A DNA stretch of 64,000 nt from contig NZ_JAEAGR010000002.1 in the NCBI RefSeq assembly GCF_015999265.1, positions 248,001 through 312,000 on the forward strand, read 5' to 3'. The stretch comes from Mobilitalea sibirica (GTDB taxonomy: Bacteria; Bacillota; Clostridia; Lachnospirales; Lachnospiraceae). A program made the translations under genes and the position numbers. Of this stretch, positions 39,264 to 47,687 are shown in pieces (the first letter of the stretch is position 1; the number at the start of each line of letters is the position of its first letter). Below the pieces are notes generated by a model, which had not been told where the DNA came from, searched no databases, and was given only the letters and a program-made list of their open reading frames with translations.

Positions 39264-39854
39264 ATGGAAGTGGAAAGGACTTTGTTTAGAAAATATGTAG
39301 TTCATTCGCTAAACGACCTTAAGTCAAGGTGTAATTATTTGTTCTCTCATTGCTTAAATGTAAGTAATATTACAGTTTCAATTGGGAAAAGATTGGATAA
39401 TGGTCAAGTGGAATTAAATGCTTTAGAGTTAGCTGGAATATTGCATGATATAGGTAAAACTCGAATATGTTCAGAAATTTTGAACAAAACAGGGGAGTTG
39501 ACCTCTGACGAATGGCAGACTATAAAAAGACACCCAGAGATTGGATATGTGATGCTTGTAAATATAGAAGGAATGTCTAAGATTGCTGAGGGAATTCTTT
39601 TCCATCATGAGCAATATGATGGAAGTGGATATCCTTTAGGACTTAAGGGGGGACAAATTCCTTTGTTTTCTAGAATTATAGCAGTTGCTGATGCTTATGA
39701 TGCGATGACAGCAAATAGGCCTTATAGAAAGAAGATGACGTCAAAAGCTGCTATTGAGGAACTAATCAGGTGTTCGGGTAGACAATTTGACCCTGAAATT
39801 GTAAAAGTTTTTTTACAGGCTTATAATAATCATGAAATCATGTATACAATGTAG
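39264..39854 (+). CDS. HD-GYP domain phosphohydrolase
   Basis: A 196-residue protein formed by an HD-GYP domain alone, without a sensor domain. Motifs are L-H-D-I-G-K (about 61-66), R-H-P-E-I-G-Y, H-H-E-Q-Y-D-G-S-G-Y-P (about 116-126), and A-D-A-Y-D-A-M-T followed by R-P-Y-R. These residues bind a di- or tri-metal centre and hydrolyse cyclic-di-GMP or related dinucleotides. The spacing of H-H-E and G-S-G-Y-P matches HD-GYP rather than plain HD proteins. The kinase-like gene follows 11 nt later, so the two share a transcript. Confidence 0.92.
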   Translation: MEVERTLFRKYVVHSLNDLKSRCNYLFSHCLNVSNITVSIGKRLDNGQVELNALELAGILHDIGKTRICSEILNKTGELTSDEWQTIKRHPEIGYVMLVNIEGMSKIAEGILFHHEQYDGSGYPLGLKGGQIPLFSRIIAVADAYDAMTANRPYRKKMTSKAAIEELIRCSGRQFDPEIVKVFLQAYNNHEIMYTM

Positions 39855-39865
39855 GAGGAATGGAT

Positions 39866-40849
39866 ATGCGAAGTATAACAAAAAGAGTATTGAATGATAA
39901 TCAAATACGGCAATTAGTGGCTGCAGGGTTTGGAGAACAAATTGAAGTGCGAGAGGTTAAGGAATTAACAGATGGCTATTTCAATAATAGCTACCTGATT
40001 GAGTTTTCAAATAGAAGGAAAGTTGTATTAAAAGTAGCGCCCAAAGATGATGTCCAAGTGTTAACGTACGAAAAGAATTTAATGAGTATCGAAGTGGTTG
40101 TACTAGATAAGCTTTCAAAAGTGGGAATTCCAGTGCCTGATATACTGTTCCATGATAATTCCAGATTAATTATAGATGGAGAATACTTTTTCATGTCTTA
40201 TCTGCCCGGTGTACCAATGAATAAGGTAAAGGAGAAGATAACTAAGAGTCAACTTGACATGATTAGCAGTACACTGGGACAATATGCCAGAAAGATCGGA
40301 AAAATTGATAGCAATTATTTCGGAGTTATTGGCAATGATAGAAGACAATTTCAAAGTTGGTACAGTTGTTTCAAAAAGATGATCATGGACTTGATGGATG
40401 ATGCAAATCGTATTCATATGGCTTTACCGATTAAAAAAAATGAAGCTATGTCTATGATAGACAAGTATAAAGAGGTGTTAGATATGATAAAGACACCGAC
40501 CTTGGTTCATAAAGACTTATGGGAAGGAAATATATTTCTTGATGAAAACAGCTATGAAATTACAGGAGTGATTGACTGCGAAAGAGCAATTTATGCGGAA
40601 CCCTTGATGGAAGCTGTCTGTGGATTTTTAGATGATAATGAAAAGTTTATGATTTCCTTCTATGGGAGAAGTAATCTTGATAAAAATGAAAGGATTCGGG
40701 TTAAATTATATAAACTTTATTTGTTTTTGTTATTGGTGGTTGAGTGTCCGTATCGCCAATATGAGGATAAAGGTATCGAAAAATGGGCACGTGATATGCT
40801 ACAAAATGTTGTGTTGGAATTGATTTATAAAGATCAAAACAAATTATGA
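39866..40849 (+). CDS. Aminoglycoside phosphotransferase-like kinase
   Basis: A 327-residue protein of the APH/choline kinase fold. The nucleotide-binding N-lobe includes G-Y-F-N-N-S-Y-L-I-E (about 35-44) and V-V-L-K-V-A (about 53-58). The catalytic loop is L-V-H-K-D-L-W-E-G-N-I-F (about 213-224), followed by G-V-I-D-C-E-R-A (about 234-241) in place of the usual D-F/W-E. The phosphoryl acceptor is unknown; sugars, amino sugars or antibiotics are possible. ATG 39866 has AGGAGG at 7 nt; ATG 39860 is too close. Its stop overlaps the MATE start by 4 nt. Confidence 0.88.
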   Translation: MRSITKRVLNDNQIRQLVAAGFGEQIEVREVKELTDGYFNNSYLIEFSNRRKVVLKVAPKDDVQVLTYEKNLMSIEVVVLDKLSKVGIPVPDILFHDNSRLIIDGEYFFMSYLPGVPMNKVKEKITKSQLDMISSTLGQYARKIGKIDSNYFGVIGNDRRQFQSWYSCFKKMIMDLMDDANRIHMALPIKKNEAMSMIDKYKEVLDMIKTPTLVHKDLWEGNIFLDENSYEITGVIDCERAIYAEPLMEAVCGFLDDNEKFMISFYGRSNLDKNERIRVKLYKLYLFLLLVVECPYRQYEDKGIEKWARDMLQNVVLELIYKDQNKL

Positions 40850-42183
40850 GTAGCCAGAGAAGTAAAGTAAATATCGAATTGGATTCAGAACCGATTCGTA
40901 AACTAATAGTTAAACTTTCTTTACCATCTATGATTGGCATTATCAGTTATAACCTGTATAATATAATTGATACTATTTATGTGTCGAAGCTGATAGGAGT
41001 TGACGCCGCAGGAGGCTTAGCAGTATCATTTCCATTATTTGTTTTATTGTCTGCTGTTAGTACAACATTGGGCTCAGGAGCATCATCATTAATATCCAGA
41101 GCTATCGGGAATAAAGATTATCAAAAGGCAAATATCATTGCGGCCAACACATTTGTTGTATTTTGGTTGTTTGCATTACTTATGACAGTTACTGGCCTGT
41201 TATTCTTAAAGCCAATGCTTTTTTTGATGGGTGTAACAGAGCATACATTATCCTATGCTATGGACTACTGCAGGATTATATTAATCGGAGCTGTGACAAG
41301 TACAGGATTTTCCAGTCTAATGAGGGCTGAAGGAGCAAGTAGATATGCGATGTACCAGTGGGTTATACCGATTTTGGTTAATATCATTTTAGATCCGATC
41401 TTTATATTCGGGTTTAAGCTAGGTATAACAGGAGCCGCACTTGCCACCATAATATCGCAATGTGCTTCAGTCATGATGTTTGTATATTTTTATTTTATTA
41501 GTAAGAAATCGTTGTTATCCATTCGAATGAAACATTTTCATCCTAATTTTGTTAAAATTAAAGAAATTCTTATCATTGGTTTTCCTTCATTAATACAGAT
41601 GTCGAGTTATGCGATCTCAGTGATTATCATTAATCATATTCTGGGTAATAACGGAGATACAATCAGCATTGGTACTTATGGTATATCTAATAAAATTTTT
41701 GGCTTTTTTTTGATTCCAATACACGGCTTGGTTCAAGGTATACAACCAATAATCGGATATAATTATGGGGCAGGTAAGTATGAAAGGGCAAAAACAACTC
41801 TTATGACATCGATTTATTATGTTGGTGTTTATGGAATTATTATTGCTGTTTTATTTATGCTCTTATCAAACCAATTGATGAAGCTGTTTTCCGATCAGAA
41901 TGAAGTAATAGAATTAGGAAGCTTTATTCTTAAAATTATAGGAGTTGGTATAGCGTTTTTCGGAATGTATACCATTCAATCGATCTACTTTACTGCAATA
42001 GGAAAAGCTAAGATAGCCCTGTTTTTTGCTGTGTGTCACAATTTACTGTGTTTTGTGCCGATGGTAATAATTCTAAATCAATATATGGGTTCATTCGGTG
42101 TGTGGATATCATTTCCGGCATCAAATATACTGACATGGATAATTACAACGGTTATAATGTTGCATAGTCGATATAGAGCATAA
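40846..42183 (+). CDS. MATE family efflux transporter
   Basis: A 445-residue inner membrane protein with twelve predicted hydrophobic segments. Family features are P-S-M-I-G-I-I-S-Y-N-L-Y-N-I-I-D (about 24-39), the segment S-T-T-L-G-S-G-A-S-S-L-I-S-R-A-I-G-N (about 74-91), and the duplicated pattern in the second half (Q-P-I-I-G-Y-N-Y-G-A-G). MATE transporters export cationic compounds or drugs in exchange for sodium or protons. The ATGAG overlap with the kinase gene suggests a coupled resistance or export unit. The AraC gene follows. Confidence 0.93.
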   Translation: MSSQRSKVNIELDSEPIRKLIVKLSLPSMIGIISYNLYNIIDTIYVSKLIGVDAAGGLAVSFPLFVLLSAVSTTLGSGASSLISRAIGNKDYQKANIIAANTFVVFWLFALLMTVTGLLFLKPMLFLMGVTEHTLSYAMDYCRIILIGAVTSTGFSSLMRAEGASRYAMYQWVIPILVNIILDPIFIFGFKLGITGAALATIISQCASVMMFVYFYFISKKSLLSIRMKHFHPNFVKIKEILIIGFPSLIQMSSYAISVIIINHILGNNGDTISIGTYGISNKIFGFFLIPIHGLVQGIQPIIGYNYGAGKYERAKTTLMTSIYYVGVYGIIIAVLFMLLSNQLMKLFSDQNEVIELGSFILKIIGVGIAFFGMYTIQSIYFTAIGKAKIALFFAVCHNLLCFVPMVIILNQYMGSFGVWISFPASNILTWIITTVIMLHSRYRA

Positions 42184-42214
42184 TTATCAAGAATATTTTG
42201 AAGAAGGTGAGCCA

Positions 42215-43273
42215 GTGAAATCAACCAGTTTGATGGATTTAGTCAACAAGCAGGAAGAAATTAATCAGAAGAGAGCCATTAATAATTTTATAGAGATGCT
42301 TGATGAGGAGTTTGTTCTTGGTAAAGTGTTTTTAAAGTACCTGGAATTTTTAGAACGTGAAAAAGGGGAAGATTATCAAGATTGGGTGTTTTACGAGCTA
42401 CTGCAAAACGATGGTCCGCCAACCAAAAAGCTTAAGGAATTTGATATTAGTAGACAAATGAAAGGTCAAGGGATGTATCTGCATAAGCATACATATATTG
42501 AAGTTGATTATGTGCTGAAGGGATATTGTGAATATCATATTGCAAATGACAATCAATTGATTGTTCGTTTGGAAGAAAAACAATTGTGTATTGTGAATCA
42601 ATCAATTGTCCATGGTATCGATATACCGGATGAAGACAGTATTGTAATTAAATGCATGATTCCTTTTCGATATTTGGATATCCGCGAATTTTCTGATTTT
42701 GATGATGAAAATCCTGTTATTCTATTGTTGAAACAGTCACTGGATGAGGCAATGGTGAAACCTGGATACATCATTTATAGTATTAAGGAATTTCAGCTTT
42801 TTGAAGATATCATCTATGATTTATTTTTTGAATTTATTGAACGAGAGGGTGGTTGGAGACAGAAAATTAAGAATCGTATATCGGATCTTTTTCTTATGTT
42901 GTTACGAGATCAACCGTTAAAATCCTACGATTTCGAAAGTATTCATAAGGATGAATTAAATATTACTAAGGTACTGGAATATATTCGCTGTCATTATCAG
43001 GACGTCACATTGCAGTCGTTATCGCGAGACTTACACTTTCATCAGAATTATATTAGTCGTAAGATTAAAGATACGATATCGATGAGTTTTCAGGAATTTT
43101 TATTGGATGTACGTATGAAAGAAGCTGAACGTTTGCTAAGCGAAACAGAAATGACTGTAAAGGATATATCGAACCAATTAGGCTATAAGAAACCTAGTTT
43201 TTTATATAAGTATTTTAAAGCAAAACATGGGATAACACCTAAAAAGTTCCGTGAATATAAAAAGTGTTTCTGA
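42215..43273 (+). CDS. AraC family regulator with cupin domain
   Basis: A 352-residue regulator. A helical N-terminal part (about 1-75) is followed by a cupin-like sensor (L-H-K-H-T-Y-I-E-V-D-Y-V-L-K-G, about 88-102, through I-V-N-Q-S-I-V-H-G-I). The C-terminal 100 residues form the double helix-turn-helix: T-L-Q-S-L-S-R-D-L-H-F-H-Q-N-Y-I-S-R and V-K-D-I-S-N-Q-L-G-Y-K-K-P-S-F-L-Y-K-Y-F-K. The GTG start follows GAAGGTGAGCC. It probably controls the MATE transporter and kinase genes directly before it. The ligand is unknown. Confidence 0.9.
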   Translation: MKSTSLMDLVNKQEEINQKRAINNFIEMLDEEFVLGKVFLKYLEFLEREKGEDYQDWVFYELLQNDGPPTKKLKEFDISRQMKGQGMYLHKHTYIEVDYVLKGYCEYHIANDNQLIVRLEEKQLCIVNQSIVHGIDIPDEDSIVIKCMIPFRYLDIREFSDFDDENPVILLLKQSLDEAMVKPGYIIYSIKEFQLFEDIIYDLFFEFIEREGGWRQKIKNRISDLFLMLLRDQPLKSYDFESIHKDELNITKVLEYIRCHYQDVTLQSLSRDLHFHQNYISRKIKDTISMSFQEFLLDVRMKEAERLLSETEMTVKDISNQLGYKKPSFLYKYFKAKHGITPKKFREYKKCF

Positions 43274-43393
43274 AATCCGTTCCTGGGAGATATGGGCGTT
43301 AGCCTTTAATTAAATAGCGAGACTTGCTAAACAAAAACTACATATATCGTGTTTTTTTTACAGGTTTTAATATTGTGTTTGGCTATATTTGAC

Positions 43394-43428
43394 TTGACAG
43401 GTCGAATATGAATAATGTATCATTATTC
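43394..43428 (+). promoter_or_regulatory. larE promoter with overlapping Fur-box-like palindrome
   Basis: TTGACA (43394-43399), 18-nt spacer, TATCAT (43418-43423). A 19-bp palindrome, GAATAATG-TAT-CATTATTC (43410-43428), covers the -10 box and resembles Fur-family operators (GATAATGATAATCATTATC). A metal-dependent repressor would block this promoter. Binding by a Fur, Zur or Nur type protein is inferred. Confidence 0.65.
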
Positions 43429-43470
43429 CGATAATTCATATAGAAATACTATGATTGGAGGGAATATGAT

Positions 43471-44289
43471 ATGACGTTAGAAGAAAAGTATCAGCAACTA
43501 AAAAGCTATATAAAGAATCTTGAGAGTTTAGCTATTGCATATTCTGGAGGCGTAGACAGTACTTTTTTATTAAAAGTAGCCTACGATGTGTTGGGGGAAA
43601 AAGTAATTGCTGTAACGGCTACTTCCTCCACCTATCCTAAAAGAGAATTTGAGGAAGCAAAAAGATGGATTGAAGATATAGGTGCAAAGCATATCATAAT
43701 CGAATCTGAAGAGTTGGATATAGATGGCTTCTCGGAAAATCCAACGAACCGTTGCTATTACTGTAAAAAAGAGTTGTTCGAAAAGGTGAAAGAAGTTGCT
43801 GAAAATAATGGTATTGTATTTGTGGCAGATGGTTCCAATTATGATGATTTAGGTGATTTTCGCCCAGGAATGCAAGCTGCAGCTGAACTTAAGGTCGTTT
43901 CGCCATTAAAGGAAGTTAAGATGACCAAAGAAGATATTCGTATCATTTCCAAGGATTTGCAATTACCCACTTGGAGCAAACCGGCGTTTGCTTGTTTGTC
44001 ATCTCGTTTTCCTTATGGACATAAAATTACGAAAGAAAAACTATCCATGGTTGAACAAGCAGAAGATTATCTATATCAATTGGGATTTAGACAGTTACGG
44101 GTAAGACACCATGAAGACACCGCTAGAATTGAGCTGGGCAATGATGAATTTGATCGTTTTATCAATAAGAATTTAATGAGGCAAGTAGGAAGTGAACTAA
44201 AGAGACTTGGCTTTACCTATGTGACTTTAGATTTAAATGGTTATAGAACAGGAAGTATGAATGAAGTTTTAAAGAATGGTGATCTTTAA
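43471..44289 (+). CDS. larE: LarE-type sulfur transferase (first copy)
   Basis: A 272-residue ATP pyrophosphatase-type enzyme that sulfurates the pyridinium bis-acid mononucleotide on the way to the nickel-pincer nucleotide. The PP-loop is Y-S-G-G-V-D-S-T-F (about 24-32). C-Y-Y-C-K-K (about 93-98) and G-D-F-R-P-G are family motifs, and Cys-175 in F-A-C-L-S-S-R-F-P matches the sulphur-donating cysteine of Lactobacillus plantarum LarE. It stands apart from the other lar genes and has its own regulated promoter. A second LarE is encoded at 53362. ATG follows TTGGAGGGAAT. Confidence 0.92.
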   Translation: MTLEEKYQQLKSYIKNLESLAIAYSGGVDSTFLLKVAYDVLGEKVIAVTATSSTYPKREFEEAKRWIEDIGAKHIIIESEELDIDGFSENPTNRCYYCKKELFEKVKEVAENNGIVFVADGSNYDDLGDFRPGMQAAAELKVVSPLKEVKMTKEDIRIISKDLQLPTWSKPAFACLSSRFPYGHKITKEKLSMVEQAEDYLYQLGFRQLRVRHHEDTARIELGNDEFDRFINKNLMRQVGSELKRLGFTYVTLDLNGYRTGSMNEVLKNGDL

Positions 44290-44352
44290 TTTACGAGAAG
44301 GGTATACTTATTGCATTATATTAGATGTAATCAAGGTGAGTAAGAAAAAGAA

Positions 44353-44419
44353 GGGGATGTATCTAAAATAGTTAAACTGGGAATGTTTTTTCCAAATTTA
44401 ACTATTTTGATACATCCCC
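44353..44419. terminator. Long palindromic hairpin between larE and M23 gene
   Basis: GGGGATGTATCTAAAATAG and its inverted copy (with A for T change) form a stem of more than 20 bp around a 19-nt loop. It shares the arm AAAATAGTTAAAC-GGGAAT with the element at 60168. It serves both convergent genes as terminator, and may be a small mobile palindrome. Confidence 0.75.
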
Positions 44420-44430
44420 CGTTCTTTGGC

Positions 44431-45414
44431 TTAGGGAATATTAAAAATTCTATTTTTAACTGGATTTTTATGATTAAAGACAATGGGAACGCCTTCACCT
44501 TTAAGCCAATCTCCTTTTGATGCATATATATGTAGATGGGGTGTTGAACTATGTCCTGAATTACCTATTTTAGCAATCGGCTGACCTGCTTTAACGTAAT
44601 CTCCAATACTAACCAGATGACTATCTTTTTTAGTATGCCATAATACAATAAAAACATCTTCTTGTTTGATAACAATACCATTGCCGAAATTATTGAATCG
44701 CTTTTTATCATCCGGAAGTTCGTCATTATATCGATCAATAGCGTATGTAACAATTCCATCGCAAGGGCTATATAAAATTTCATCAAATATATGATAGGCA
44801 GACAGTTCCTCTGGCATAATGATGCCTTTTCGTATTTCTAATTTATTAGAATCAAAACCCAAGTTGTTGATTTTTCTTATATCAACCGCATATTGCATTG
44901 AACCAGAAAAGTTAAATTTATTGTTAGCGGAATCATTATAATGAGAATTTACAAGAAAACTTCTCTTACCATCGCCGCCTTCATTGACGATATATTTACC
45001 ATTCTTGAATGGAAAGGCTAGATTTATAGGTTCTGTTTCATAAGAATAAGCTCTAATAATTGAGATAGATAAGAAAATTAGGAAAGATAGTAGTAAGCTT
45101 GAAAAGGAATATAAAATGATGTTTTTTATGTCCTTTTTTATAAATGTAAGTTGCTTTGTCCGTTTGAGTGATAGGAATACGCCTATGAAATAGAAGGCTA
45201 ATATAATAAAAAATGTATAGTATCCAATGGATATATGAAAGCTTGCACTATATCTAACGATTAATAAATAGAAACCGGTAATAGCGACTTTTAATAGCCA
45301 ACTCATTTTCGACGATGAGTTTCTTATAATCCATATAATTAGAACAATAGGAATTATTAAGTATTGAATAAATAAAGGAATATGCCCGATTAATTTTAGC
45401 AACCATGAAATCAT
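44431..45414 (-). CDS. Membrane-anchored M23 family metallopeptidase
   Basis: A 327-residue protein. The first 130 residues hold four hydrophobic segments (about 10-28, 35-52, 57-80, 98-125). The C-terminal LytM/M23 domain contains G-N-G-I-V-I-K (about 243), H-T-K-K-D-S (about 257), G-D-Y-V-K-A-G-Q-P-I-A-K-I-G-N-S-G-H-S (about 269-287) and P-H-L-H-I-Y (about 290-295). The classic H-x-x-x-D and H-x-H zinc ligands appear mostly retained. It may cleave peptidoglycan cross-bridges near the membrane. The gene runs opposite to its neighbours. Confidence 0.88.
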   Translation of the reverse strand: MISWLLKLIGHIPLFIQYLIIPIVLIIWIIRNSSSKMSWLLKVAITGFYLLIVRYSASFHISIGYYTFFIILAFYFIGVFLSLKRTKQLTFIKKDIKNIILYSFSSLLLSFLIFLSISIIRAYSYETEPINLAFPFKNGKYIVNEGGDGKRSFLVNSHYNDSANNKFNFSGSMQYAVDIRKINNLGFDSNKLEIRKGIIMPEELSAYHIFDEILYSPCDGIVTYAIDRYNDELPDDKKRFNNFGNGIVIKQEDVFIVLWHTKKDSHLVSIGDYVKAGQPIAKIGNSGHSSTPHLHIYASKGDWLKGEGVPIVFNHKNPVKNRIFNIP

Positions 45415-45457
45415 GTTGTACCTCCCTGACTAATTAGGAAACAATTTTGTAACGCTT

Positions 45458-45485
45458 ATTATAGCATATTATGGGAGGTTGACAA
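45458..45485 (-). promoter_or_regulatory. Promoter of the M23 peptidase gene
   Basis: On the minus strand TTGTCA (45485-45480), 16-nt spacer, then TGCTATAAT. The -35 box lies in the palindrome AGGTTGACAACCT. Confidence 0.7.
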
Positions 45486-45751
45486 CCTGAATAATAATGT
45501 ATAAAACTTATATAAATATATGAATCGCGTATTACAAGATATGTTTTTCCTTTCAAACTTATAAAAAATTCATAGGTTTCAGAGGATAGATTAGTTCCTT
45601 TATCCATAAAACTATAATTTGTAATATTTTTCTCATAGGTTTTTAGTAGATGCACAATAGCATAACTGATATAATAAATTAGACGTGTGAATAAGGAAGA
45701 TGAAACAAATTAAATAATCTAAAAGAATTTAGAAGACTAGTTAAAAATATA

Positions 45752-45760
45752 TGTTATAAT
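45752..45760 (+). promoter_or_regulatory. Extended -10 promoter of the structured leader RNA
   Basis: TGTTATAAT with the TG-N-TATAAT pattern, no clear -35. The structured region starts directly behind it (first stem at 45766). Confidence 0.55.
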
Positions 45761-46015
45761 AAAAGCAACCGAGGACATGAAGTCCTTGAAATAAATTGTA
45801 ACATTAATTAAAATAAGAGAAATTAATATAGTATTGAAGAACAAACCACGAAGGTTGAATTATTCTAAGAAGGGAATGATTTGATTTTTTGTGGTTTTTA
45901 TTTGCACGTAAGCAAAGTCAGCATTTATAAGCTTGTTTATTAAAATGCGAACGCGAACCGGAGAAACTCTTGTAGTGTGTTTCTTCCGGGTTATAGTCAG
46001 AAAGCTTGGAATGAT
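45761..46015 (+). ncRNA. Candidate structured RNA before the nickel importer
   Basis: A 255-nt non-coding stretch folds into many stems by inspection: CAACC/GGTTG (45766/45853), AGGAC/GTCCT, ATTAATT/AATTAAT, AAACCAC/GTGGTTT (45843/45891), TTTGC/GCAAA, GCATTT/AAATGC, and GAACCGGAGAAAC with GTTTCTTCCGGGTT. The stems interleave (CAACC/GGTTG with AAACCAC/GTGGTTT), which suggests a pseudoknot-like architecture. It follows a promoter and precedes nikA. The size and purine-rich conserved-looking loops remind me of Firmicutes raiA-type RNAs; I cannot verify this. The remainder of 45486-45751 and 46016-46056 has no gene. Confidence 0.5.
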
Positions 46016-46035
46016 ATTTCTTGGGTTTCTATAAT
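46006..46035 (+). promoter_or_regulatory. Promoter of the nickel importer operon
   Basis: TTGGAA (46006-46011), 18-nt spacer, TATAAT (46030-46035), 21 nt before the start codon of nikA. It lies at the 3' end of the structured RNA region. Confidence 0.65.
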
Positions 46036-46056
46036 CAAGTTGGGAGCGAGATACAT

Positions 46057-47664
46057 ATGTTAAGAAAAAGAGTTTCGATCATTATAATATTCGTTATATC
46101 AATGGTTCTATTATACGGATGTACTAAACCGAATGATGATAAAGAACTTGCGGACAAAGAGCTGAAAAAGGATGAATTGATTTTAGCAGTAGGAAGTGAA
46201 CCGGAGGATGGTTTTGATCCTACTACGGGCTGGGGAAGATATGGTTCGCCATTATTTCAAAGCACATTACTAGCTAGAGATGAAGAATTAAAAATAGTAT
46301 ATGACCTAGCAACAAATTATGAAATAAGCGAAGATGGTCTCGTATGGACTGTATACCTTCGGAAAGATGCGAGATTTTCTGATGGAGAACCTGTTACATC
46401 AGAGGACGTGAAATATACATATGAGATGGCAGCAAACAGTGGATCAGTGATTGATTTAAATATATTGGATAAAGTGGAAGCATTGGATGAATATACCGTA
46501 GAATTCACATTGAAGAATCCACAATCAACCTTTATACATTCACTTTTAACCCTTGGTATTGTACCTAAGCATTTCCACAGTAAGAATTACGCTGAGAATC
46601 CGATTGGTTCCGGGCCCTTTAAATTGGTACAATGGGATAAGGGGCAACAGATCATAGTGGAATATAATAACGAATATTATGGAGAAGAATCCTTCTTCAA
46701 GAAAATAACATTTTTATTTTTAAGTGAAGATGCCGCATTTGCCGCGGCGAAAGCCGGTTCTGTGGATTTAGCCTATGTTCCACCTACATTTGCTAAGCAA
46801 GAGATTGAAGGTATGAAAGTAGTTAAAATCAATAGTATTGATAACAGAGGGATCGCATTTCCCTATGTAGAGGCCGGTGGTAAAAATGAAAAAGGATATC
46901 CGGTTGGCAATGATGTGACGTCAGATTTAGCAATTCGTAAAGCGATTAATATAGCGATTGATCGTCAAGCATTGGTAGATGGTGTTTTGGAAGGGTTCGG
47001 ATCACCGGCCTATACGATATGCGATGGTATGCCCTGGTGGAATCCGAATTCTGTGATTGACGATGCTGATATGGAAGGGGCAAAAAGACTGTTATCGGAA
47101 AGTGGGTGGAAGGATTCGGATGACGATGGAATTCTGGAAAAGGGAGATGTAGAAGCAGAATTTACTTTGCTTTATCCAGCGAGTGATCAAACCCGTCAGT
47201 ATCTGGCAATCTCAGTAGCTGAGATGATAAAGCCCCTAGGAATTAATATTATAGTGGAAGGAGCGAGTTGGGATAACATCGAGATGATGATGCATTCCAA
47301 TGCAGTTCTTCTTGGTTGGGGAAGTCATGATGCAATGGAAATGTATAATGTTTATAGTGGTAAAGCGGCTGGAAACGGTTGGTATAATACAGGGTTTTAT
47401 CAAAATGCCAGAGTAGATGAGTATTTGGAGCAAGCACTGGCTGCTACCAGTGAAGAAGAAGCAATAGGGTATTGGAAAAAGTCACAGTGGGATGGAGAGA
47501 CAGGAATGAGTGCTCATGGTGATGCGCCCTGGGCTTGGCTTGTAAATCTGGATCATATTTATATGGCGAAGGAAAACCTTGACATGGGAACAATAAAGAT
47601 GCAACCTCATGGTCATGGTTGGCCTATCACAGATAATATCCTTAAGTGGCACTGGAGTGATTAG
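46057..47664 (+). CDS. Substrate-binding lipoprotein, nickel/peptide ABC transporter
   Basis: A 535-residue family 5 solute-binding protein. A signal peptide ends at the lipobox L-L-Y-G-C (about residue 22), so it is a membrane-anchored lipoprotein. The opening of the mature part, L-I-L-A-V-G-S-E-P-E-D-G-F-D-P, and R-F-S-D-G-E-P-V-T-S-E-D-V are typical of NikA/DppA. ATG 46057 is preferred; an earlier in-frame ATG has an unrelated leader and overlaps the promoter. Nickel rather than peptide is suggested by the lar genes behind the operon. The metal-binding residues cannot be confirmed by eye. Confidence 0.88.
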   Translation: MLRKRVSIIIIFVISMVLLYGCTKPNDDKELADKELKKDELILAVGSEPEDGFDPTTGWGRYGSPLFQSTLLARDEELKIVYDLATNYEISEDGLVWTVYLRKDARFSDGEPVTSEDVKYTYEMAANSGSVIDLNILDKVEALDEYTVEFTLKNPQSTFIHSLLTLGIVPKHFHSKNYAENPIGSGPFKLVQWDKGQQIIVEYNNEYYGEESFFKKITFLFLSEDAAFAAAKAGSVDLAYVPPTFAKQEIEGMKVVKINSIDNRGIAFPYVEAGGKNEKGYPVGNDVTSDLAIRKAINIAIDRQALVDGVLEGFGSPAYTICDGMPWWNPNSVIDDADMEGAKRLLSESGWKDSDDDGILEKGDVEAEFTLLYPASDQTRQYLAISVAEMIKPLGINIIVEGASWDNIEMMMHSNAVLLGWGSHDAMEMYNVYSGKAAGNGWYNTGFYQNARVDEYLEQALAATSEEEAIGYWKKSQWDGETGMSAHGDAPWAWLVNLDHIYMAKENLDMGTIKMQPHGHGWPITDNILKWHWSD

Positions 47665-47687
47665 TAAATATAGGAGGGTGGCTGATT

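Noticed and set aside
45434-45655. A 73-residue reading frame on the minus strand
   Set aside because: It has no ribosome site, starts with GTG, and covers the promoter of the M23 gene. The amino acid pattern resembles no family.
45761-46015. Nickel/cobalt (NiCo) riboswitch
   Set aside because: The characteristic four-way junction pattern with conserved GC-rich arms is not visible; the region is AT-rich and built differently.
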